Source of the DNA: Cristatella mucedo
Lineage: Eukaryota > Bryozoa > Phylactolaemata > Cristatellidae
DNA length: 64,000 nucleotides
Direction of reading: 5' to 3'
Assembly (NCBI GenBank): GCA_009760855.2
Contig: WPIO01000032.1
Coordinates: 2,611,001 to 2,675,000 of the forward strand
Part shown: positions 49,571 through 59,400 of the stretch, piece after piece
Position numbering within the stretch: the first letter of the stretch is position 1
Layout of the letters: every line of letters begins with the position of its first letter
The notes under the pieces: generated by a model
Database searches by the model: none
What the model was told of the DNA's origin: nothing
The model's input: only the letters and a program-made list of their open reading frames with translations
Translations under genes and position numbers: made by a program

Positions 49571-52500
49571 TTCATTAGCTTTGCACCCTAATAGAACTTA
49601 ATCTCTATTCAGGCGCTTCACATATGCTATGAGCTCAAGCCGACGACCTCAATCGGCAAATGCATTCACCTTGACCTTGGTCTAGGCGAGCATCTCAAAT
49701 ACTAGGCTAAATTAGCACAGCCTGCTTCAAGTACTGAACAATAACTCCAGTGTGCTGCAGCCTTATACACGATGAACTTATTTATCAGCACCTCACAGCA
49801 GTTGATTGGAATCAGCCGGCTCTTAGTCCCACAACCACCATGCAAGGCAGGGGAGGGGGCAGACCCTTGTAACTATACAGACGGAAGGGATTGCTTTTAA
49901 TTGTGATGCATTTCAGTCGGATGTCAGTGAAAATCTCGCTGCAACAGGTAACCGACTCAAAATTGCTTTGGTTGTTAGAAAATTATTGAGCCAATTTCAA
50001 AAGGACCTTGCAGAGACCTCGGCAATTTCTATGGCTGCCCACCAAAGAGTGAATTTACGGCAGTCCGGCTTTTATGCATTAAGTACAATTTACCAAGAGT
50101 CTTTCCGTCACAGGGATTCTTGATGGTCCCTGGCCTCGGCTATATTAAATAGCCAGAGGGCCAGTTCGTAACTGACCGTGCTTTCAATAAAAAAAATGCT
50201 CTAATTAGATCCGAATAAAAGCTTATTCGAGGATTTGGAGGAATTTGTATTGTGTATTCATATGCACATCGGTCGTCAAGTTCGGGTGCCTCATCAGTGC
50301 ATCAGCATTTGTTTACTCCTGGAGCTTCACGAGATTTGACGAAATCAGGAACGAGCATATATAAAGCAAAAACTCAAGCATTGTATCGCAATCTTATTTC
50401 GTAATAGGAATAGAGATAGGAGTGCTTACCAAGTGAAACTTTGTTACTGTGAGAAGATACCTCATTGTAAGCACTGTTCAAGAGCTTTAGACGAGAATGA
50501 GGGGAGTTATGTACCCTCCATATTGGAGATAGTTTTGTGACTAACCCATGTAGCGACTCTTTAACAAGAGCTTCACACAAAATACGACGAATGCAATTTG
50601 CAACGAACCTTACAATAAGTGTAAGTGAATACCCATGAAATTAGAACCGCGAAGTGTCTGTCGCTCGGGAGCAATAGGAGAAATTCATCAGCATGCATTT
50701 GTGCAGAAAATAGTAGGACTATACAGACTTTCGATCAATTAACCTCAGAATAAGCTAGCGAGCTTTCTTGGTAACTTTTGGCTGTTTATATTCAATAGAC
50801 TGAAGACTACGGAAGCTTGTCTGAGACTGACTGCTAGCCACGACAGACGCACTTCTACGTGCAATATCCTTAGGGGCGGAGCGAGAGCTTTCTGGTTGGG
50901 GACAAGGAGCCAGGATTTTCAGGTTGGAGGCTTCACTGGAAACCCTGTCTCCTTCGAGCATAATTACTAGGTACCACATAAAAACAGCTTACAAAAATTG
51001 GCAAATGTATTCCACTCGTACATATCGCTGTCGGCAAGCGCTCCTGCCCCTTGGGCCTGGGTAAATTATCCCCAGGATATAGGCACTTTCCTCTGTCCAT
51101 AGGGGATAGGCAATTGGGCCCCCTAACCCCTAGCTCCACCGCTGAATATCCTCTGCCCTGGATTGTTAAGTACCGAGTACTTGATGACCATAATGTCAGA
51201 ACCTATAATAGAAACATGTATGACCTACCATAAGCCATGTCTGTGAGCTGGACCCAGCGCTTAGTGGAAGCAGCTCAACAGCCAGTTTTTTACGAGTTTT
51301 TGATCACGTGGCTCATGCTGCAGCTCCTTACGAAGCTGCAATAGTCTTCGCATGGTGCACAGTTGGAGCCGCACCATTGTTATGTCCACGTGTAAGCGAG
51401 TAACACTTTATGTGCTGCAAAACGCATGCAATTCGTCTATATATGACTCCCGTAACATGCCAAACAGTGAGGACTATGCACCCGCACTGTCGCAAGCATC
51501 ACTATCGCCATTGTTTGGCTCCCATTGCCGGGCTTTGCACTGTAACCTGTTACTTTTCAGAGGCCTTCCGATCGATATTCTTATTGCCGAGCTCGCTGTA
51601 CCAAAATAGGGAGAAGGCGGTCGTGACAAAGAGCACCTTTACCTTCATATAAAAAGTCCCGGCTGTTAATGCAGAGCATCACAATCCAAAGTCACAGAGT
51701 TCTACATCTGCCCAGCAGCAGCCATAGCGTTTAATTCCAATACAATTCGAAGCCCAGTGTACAAATGTTTGACTGCTACTGATTTTATATCCAGTGGTAT
51801 AAATCATTGATTTTGATGTGTCAACTTAGAAGTGCTCACAGTTTAGGAAACGCTAATGATCTCAAAAATTTATACTCTGACTGCTAAAGAATGCAATCGC
51901 TTTAGGGGAAACTTATTCGACAGAAGCGGTGAAGAAATGTCCGGAGAATGTCGAGCTAAAACGACTCTCACAGGTAACTCGGCAATCCCTTCGAAATGCG
52001 TGCGGCTTCACTGCCATAAAAGAAGCAAACATGCATCCTGGAGTCCTGTGAGTTTTTCAAGCCTGTACACGTTTCGCCTCAAACGGGCTACTGCTGCAAA
52101 ACTTTGGTATAGCGGCATCTACACAAATGTACTCAGGCCGCAAGCACAGCTTTTTTCGTAGCGGTTCTCTTCCGAATGCTGAACCTCTTGCCGAACCCGC
52201 CACGTACGGATGAAGCCCTTATATCACAGCTAGCGATTTGATGGCACTACGCCGATGTATGCACACAGGAACAGCGACAGTAGAGGAATAGGGCAGAAAG
52301 GAAGATCGGCGGTACGTTTAGATAACAAGTCTGTACCCGCAGGGTATAAAAGTCAATTCCACAGCCGTACGGTGCTCCGAGCCTCAATCATGTTATTCTC
52401 GTTGTGTATTGAGCATGCTACCACTAACGATTCGATTGTGCTTCCTTCGCAGCAAATTCTAAGTGCCTTGAAAGAGATTGAGTTCTCTGAGGGCGCTATA

Positions 52501-55500
52501 TCAAATTTATTATTACTATTATAATGGTCTGCCTACCTCGGTGCATATCCCGCCTGGCTCAAATGCTAGGGCACAGCTGACTGCCCGGTACACGAGTTTG
52601 GCTTTTATGACAAGTAACCAAAGATTATTGATTAACCGGCTGCTACTAATTGTATGTTATGAACTGCGAATAATATTTCGACAGTCATAATCTGGTTGTA
52701 GTAGAACACTGACAGTTTAACAGCCACGGGCAGCATATTCATGATTTTAAGGATTAAACTTTATCCGTTTAACTATAGAATAAACTGTAATAACATAAAA
52801 CAATAAAACTTTTGTAAAGCACCCTATGAGTACTTAACTTGCATTCTGCTTACTTAAAACTAGCTGTAAGAAAAAAGGAACGATCAGTGTTCTAGGAAAA
52901 GCAAGAAACCTGCTTAGTCAAACATGCGAAAGCACATAGGTGTTATTCTAAGACAAGAATACTAGACCCAACAAAATACTCACGGCCACTGGATAATATG
53001 AACCTTAGTTCTAACTCAATCTTCAATAATCGTCAATAAATCTATTTGAAATATTGTTAATGGTAATAACGCATTTAATGTAGCGCCCTCAGAGAACTCA
53101 AACTCTTTCTAGGCACTTTACATATGCTGCAAATAAAGCACGTTCAAAAGGTTAATAGTAGCATGCTCAATAAACAAGAATAACATGGTGATTTATAGGT
53201 TATTATAGGTTACACATGGGTTATACATAGGTTATACATGGTTATTATAGGGGTAACATTCACAGGTCAGCATACAAATATGGTTAGTGGAAGCATCCAT
53301 AGTGTCAGCATGTGTAAGAACACTAAGGATGAATCACATGGACCCACTAAATGCTGCGATAAATAGGTGCGTTATTAGTTTCTTTTTAAAACGTGGACAA
53401 CTCAGGAAATGCCATGACAAAAGTTGCGAGTGAGTTCCAGACTTTGGGAGCATACAAACTAAAGTTGCGGTCTCCAAAGGATTTAGATTCCGAAAAGTGG
53501 GTGGTACGCTGGTTAGCCTGGTGGGGGAGTAGATCATATGGTTAGGCTGGAGCCAAAAATGGAGAAACCTAAAAGTGAGCGGTAAAACTTTGAAATCGAT
53601 GCATTGCTTGACTGGGAGCCAGTGCAAGTCGGCGAGAAGTGGTGCGATGTAGCAACTGCGTCTCTCGCGACAGTGTTATTATGAAGACAAAATAATAAAG
53701 AGAGCAAAGCTGACTCACTAAGGAGCACCTGTTAGCTTAGATGTTGCATAACGAATCACTAGCGTAACTAATAATGATAATAATACCTTTGTCTCGCGCC
53801 CTCAGAGAACTTAATCTCTTTTTAGGCACTTTAAATATGCTGTAAATAAAGCAGGATCAGCCGATTAGTGGTTGCATGCACAATTTCATCAAGCATAAAA
53901 TAGTTTGAGGTGGCAATCATAGTTTCAACCAGTTAAATATGTGGCAGCATACACAGTGTCAGTTCGCATGAGCACAAAAGGACGAATCCCAGGGGTCTAC
54001 CGAATGCTGTGATACACAGGTGCGTTTAAGCTGCTTTTTAAATGCCATCAAGTCAGAAATTTCACGACGTCTTTTGATAGTGATTTCCAGGCTTTGGGAG
54101 CATATGAACTAAAGGCACGGCTTTCAAATGATTTGAGGTTCATACGAGGCATAGTTTTGAACGATTAAACATATAAAGAATTGAATTCATGAAAGCGGGT
54201 GCTAGGATGCCTGGCCTGGTGGGATAGTAGTTTTAATACGTAGGCTCGAGCCAGAGAATGAAAGGAACTAACAATGAGTAACCGAGCCTGTAAGCATCTG
54301 ACTGCGCAGGCAGCTCGACCAGCAAGCAGTGAGTTAAAGAAGTCGAGACAGGATGTTAAAAATGCATGAACCAATTTAGATGTTTTATCTCTGTCTAAGC
54401 AAGCCCAAATTTTAGCGATGCCAAGTAGTTGAAGGTCGGCAGACATGACTGCAGAGTTGATGTAGTTTTCTACTGAAAGATCACTTTTGAAAAGGACACC
54501 AAGATTTCGTGAAAATGTGACGGGAGACATGCCAGCAGAGCCAATGTCGGGCATTAAGCGTTCCAGCGTCTCAGTCACACTTGGTTTGCCCACAATAACT
54601 AGGTTGTTTTAACTTCATTCAAGATGAGGAAGTTTGCTGTCATCCGTATGTGGATGTAAGAAATGCATGCAGCAAGAAATGTTGACAATCCGACTTGCTG
54701 GAGGGCTGGGAGAGATCAAAGTGCAGTACCTATAGAAGTGGAAGCCAAGATTTCGCATTTGCATTGTAGAAGTAGGAAAGTGCGAAAAGAGTTTCGAGAA
54801 CTTGTATTCTTCTTTGCCTAGGAGATGAATTTCAGCGTGAATGTATGAATATAATTAAATTATTCGTTGGCTTCAGGTCTGATCACTAATAATAGTAATC
54901 AAAACTTCTTTGCTAGTCTACTCATTAAGAAGCTAACACTAGTCCAGGAGAACTTATAAAACTCTAAGGCTCTCAGCTTTCCTGTTACTATTTCTATCGT
55001 AATAAAGGCACTGAAATGAGTGTTTTCAGATCAGCTTAACTTATACATTAAAACTTCAAACCTAGCAAGTGTCCTGCTTATTTTTTCCGATCAATTTATT
55101 CCATAGGGTCAGAATGGTTAAGAGTGTAAAGAACAATTTCTCAGAGATTCGGACTCCAGTATAGTCTTACTTAGGTATAGGTTGAGATAACTACTTTAAA
55201 TAAGTGTTAATGCAAGGTAAATAACTGAGATATTTATTCAGGTTGAGGGGCCTTATTGTTGTTTTTTCTGCCTCAATCTGTAAAGTCGTTGAGGTAGTTG
55301 GCTAGATAGCAGTGCGTGATCTAATCACGAAGACCCGGCTGCTTATTAAACTAAGAAAAATCAAGCAATATAATAGTATTTTATATGGATAATAATAATA
55401 ATCATCATCATCATCATAATAATGTACTTGATAAAGCCCCCTCAGAGAACTTAATCTCTTTCTAGGTGCTTTACATTTGCTGCAAAGTGAAATGCAATTG

Positions 55501-56353
55501 AATGGTAAGGAAAATCATGCTTGAAAAACAAACAAAATAAATAATATGGTTAGGGGTGACATGCATAGGGTCAGCATGCAAATTTGGATAGTGGCAGCAT
55601 GCACAGTGTCAGCACGCATAAGCACATGGAGGACAAATCACAGGGACCCACTAAATGCTGTCCTAAATAGGTGTTTTTAAGTTTCTTTTAAATGTGGTCA
55701 AGTCAGGGGATGTTCTGACGCAGGTCGGGAGGGACTTCCAAACTTGTCCCCACTTGACTATTTTGATCCTCTGATGCCGTATCTCTAATGTTAGCGGGTA
55801 GGAAACTGAGGCATTAGATACGAACTAAAAACGCAAGTGAAGAGATGTACGCGATCTTCCGAGAGAGAACTTCCACTGATCGAGCTTGGCAGCGTTTCTT
55901 CGGAGGCGCGTATGGCTAGTCAAACTGCCTTGGCCATCCCTTTGTAGCTACCAGCGTTATAAATAGCCACAAACTGATATCTAACATACCATTTTCTCCA
56001 GATGGCGATCCGCGCTGTCCAGCCACCTGCCCCCCAGAAGTTGGGTTAATTGAGGAAAGGCTTCATATTTCGATGGCAGGGGTGCCCTGTAGAAATGAAA
56101 AGACTGCAGTCTACGATCGCAAAACTTCCGGAGATAAAAAGAGTTGTGCTTTTAAGTAGCTCGTGCAAGGCATCTGAGAGTGCGTTAAATCTCTATCCTA
56201 ATCCATATCCTTGCAAGCAGAATTCGTTCCGCCTCCTCGCTCTTTTGCTAAAATGTGCATGATTCCTGTCAATTTAGCCATTGAGCAACTGCTGTAGCCG
56301 TTTTCCCTATGGCAAATATCTAATAGAAAAGAGAGATGCGACATAAACACACG

Positions 56354-56411
<58 letters not shown>

Positions 56412-59400
56412 GAATTGTATTCATCAGTTTGACACGTTATACTGAATATTCTTGACAGGCTTTCCAAGGGCGGCTCAATGGCATCAGTTTGACACATTAT
56501 ACTGAATATTCTTGACGGGCTTTCTAAGCGTGGCTAAATGGCTTGCTTTGGGTAACCGATGTCATGGTCATTAATAATAATAATTACAATAATAATAAGT
56601 GGCTTTTATATAACCCAATTCGAACTAAATTCTACTCCTGGTGCTTTACTACTTGCTGCAAGAGAAGCAATACCCAATGGTTATGCCATTCGTGATATCA
56701 TGCTTAGACCATCGGGAAAAAGGAAATGAGCGTCATGCTTAGGTCTGCAGTCTATAGCACACATTGGTACACTCGAGGTCAACGGTTGGTAGGACATGTG
56801 GTCTGTAAGACGTAATGAACCATGCATAGGTGAGCACACAAAGAAACCTTAAAAAGATACGTTTGCTAATTGAATGGAAAGCTGAGATAACCAGATTCGT
56901 CCTTGAATGAGACTTCATTGATTTAATGCCAATTATTTCGTTGAGAACAAAGCTGGACAAGTTCAATTTCTGTGCATTCAAACTGAAGGTTCGATTATTA
57001 GCAGATTTAAATTAATTGTAAGTGACAGCTATACGACTTGAAGCCAAAGAACAGGTGATGCTAAAGCACACAGGAAGAGCGACGAGGTCCGAAATGTAGA
57101 CTCTTGTAGTGCAAGCGTATGCAGCAGCCTATCAATCAGATAGAGGATCTTGAAGTCAATTCTATGCATGATAGGGAGTCAGTGGAGATCAGACTACCTG
57201 GTGATCTTTCGTGGCGGCGCCGTTGACGGCAGAATAGAAGCTGCTAAGACTTGCACCAGCTGCAGACTAAGGGCAGAAGTTACAAGTCCCAAAAAAAGAA
57301 GTTTGCTGCGATGAAGACGCGACGTCACTTATCTTTGAACAATTTTGGCGGTGCTACTCGTGTCTAATCAGGCCTTAAGTTTTGGTAGTGTTCCGAAGTA
57401 GAAAGTAGGCTATTTTCCGTAGAGGCAGTATGGGCATGAAATGACTACTTTGGATGATGATGACTAGATCGATGTTAGACGTCAGTTGAGGAAATCTAAA
57501 TGAACCTTGTCTCGAGATTGATGTATTGCCACTTGAGCATGAAACAAGCATTGCCATATATATTGGGTGTGACCTACTATTGTTAAGCTTAGTAAGATAT
57601 GTGGCCATTCTTGAGCGAATATCATAGATGCATGTTGCAAGAGAAGTAAGTGCTAGGTGCAGAGCAAGGCTTAGAAGTGCCGATCAAAAGTAGATCATCA
57701 CCTTAGAAATGAAGCTAGAGGTCAAGCATAGATAATAAAATAAAGGAGCCTAAGACCAGATGGTTAGTTAAAGTATTCTTACGTTAAGAGTTCCCCAAGT
57801 GATCTACGACAATTTGATACAACACTCAGATATCTCTCACTTAGGTAAGACCTCAACTAATTTAGTACTGCACTACTGATATCTAGGCGCTTAGAGATGT
57901 GCTTTAGAAGGATCTCATGGTCAGATGTTTCAAATCCTGTTCACAGATCTGGTAGAATTTTTAGTGTGGGGGTAATAGGATAGAGATAGTTCCGGTCGTT
58001 ACAGGTCTGCAGCAGAGCAGTTTCCGAGAAATGGTTAGCTCTAATCCCAATAGGAACTTTCTAGCGAGATCTTGCGGACTGGTGGAATTTAACAGCAATT
58101 GTTAAGTATTGTATGGATGAAGTATGGTTAGGTGGATTATCAAGTAGATGGGGAGATGACGTATGTGAGGCGTTATCATAATTCAAGGCAATTAAATTTA
58201 GGTTTCGCGTGTAATTTGTATGCTGAGAAAAAATCTAGCGAGACTGTGTAATCCGCTTTTTATCAGCTACTTTGAAAGGCAGGATGGGACTCTATAGGAT
58301 CCGATCGCATGAAAACATTCGATCAAGGACATGGCCTTTTATATGTGCAAGTGCTCGAACATGAGCGTGCCGGCCGAAAAACTCTTTAGTGAAAGTAATT
58401 TTGAATATATCTTACCAAATGGTTTCTTTAAATTGATATTAAAATCGCCTGTCGTGAGAAACGTGGGTTTCCTAGTAAGAAAAGCAGAGAGTACATTGGA
58501 GTCTAAGCTTTAGTTGCTTCCTGGTAGGTAATATATTCCCACTACGTTCGGCAATTGACTAGTTACTAACTGGATAGACAGAGAACGAGAAATTCAAAAG
58601 ATTGCTTAACAGTATCCAAGGAAGGCTTGAAATTGAATGAAGATTATGCGGCTACTGCTACTGCACCACCAATTTCTGTTGTTTTGAAATAACAAAAAAG
58701 AAAACCTTTTGGGGTTTAATCGGTAATATTAGAGAAGTTTTTCACCAGGTCTCAGTACTAGCCAACATTTTTAGAGTATTGTGAAATATCAGGCAGCTAA
58801 ACAAATAAGTGGTTGAATGCCAAAGGAGCTGGAATTCCAGAGGCACAATCAATTTATAAGCAGTCAACAATTATTAGATTCATTTTTATCTGTATATTAT
58901 TAAAGAAATTAACAGCAGCAACGATTTAAGAAAGTTTCAGAGTAATCGGTAAAATTAGTTACTCCACAGATGTTTGCTCAGCATCGTAGGATATCGTAGG
59001 ACTCAGCTTAGGACGCTCTGGTGCCAAAGTGCGTTCGACGAGCGACGACTGTTCAAGCATTGCTGAACATACACTGAGCTTGCTGAATGTGCTCAAAACG
59101 ACAACAAATGTGCACAGTTGTTTGGAAACCCTAGGTTCGGGCATGCAACGACAGGGACCTCATGTATCGAAGACAAGGTCGAATGTGGAAAGTGATTAGA
59201 TGTATATTGACGAGTACTTCTTATGATGGCTTTAGGGACAAAGGACTAGCAATATTTACAAGAGTAATTTGATTTAATGTATCTCCGTCTGTGACTCCAC
59301 AAAGCCGCATAAACTATGTGGGTGTTCCGCAGAAGAGTTTTGTATAGCAAACTCACTGCCTAAACGGCTTTCGGTACGGATTCGGTGGCCAACAGACTTC

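Larger units (their letters stand above)
47033..56001 (+). other. gene 2 intronic region (about 9 kb), missing exons possible
   Basis: It contains a degenerate LINE-A (47170-47920), a (TA)n run and SINE-1 (49536-49705), and LINE-A pieces at 52385-52522, 53060-53675, 53770-54765 and 55388-55745. An open frame without ATG, of about 100 codons, lies at about 49822-50131 and has no recognised domain. Confidence 0.45.

Noticed and set aside
58331-58513. 60-codon open frame as a gene 2 exon
   Set aside because: It lies next to an old LINE copy, has no suitable splice sites in phase and no extracellular-domain pattern.
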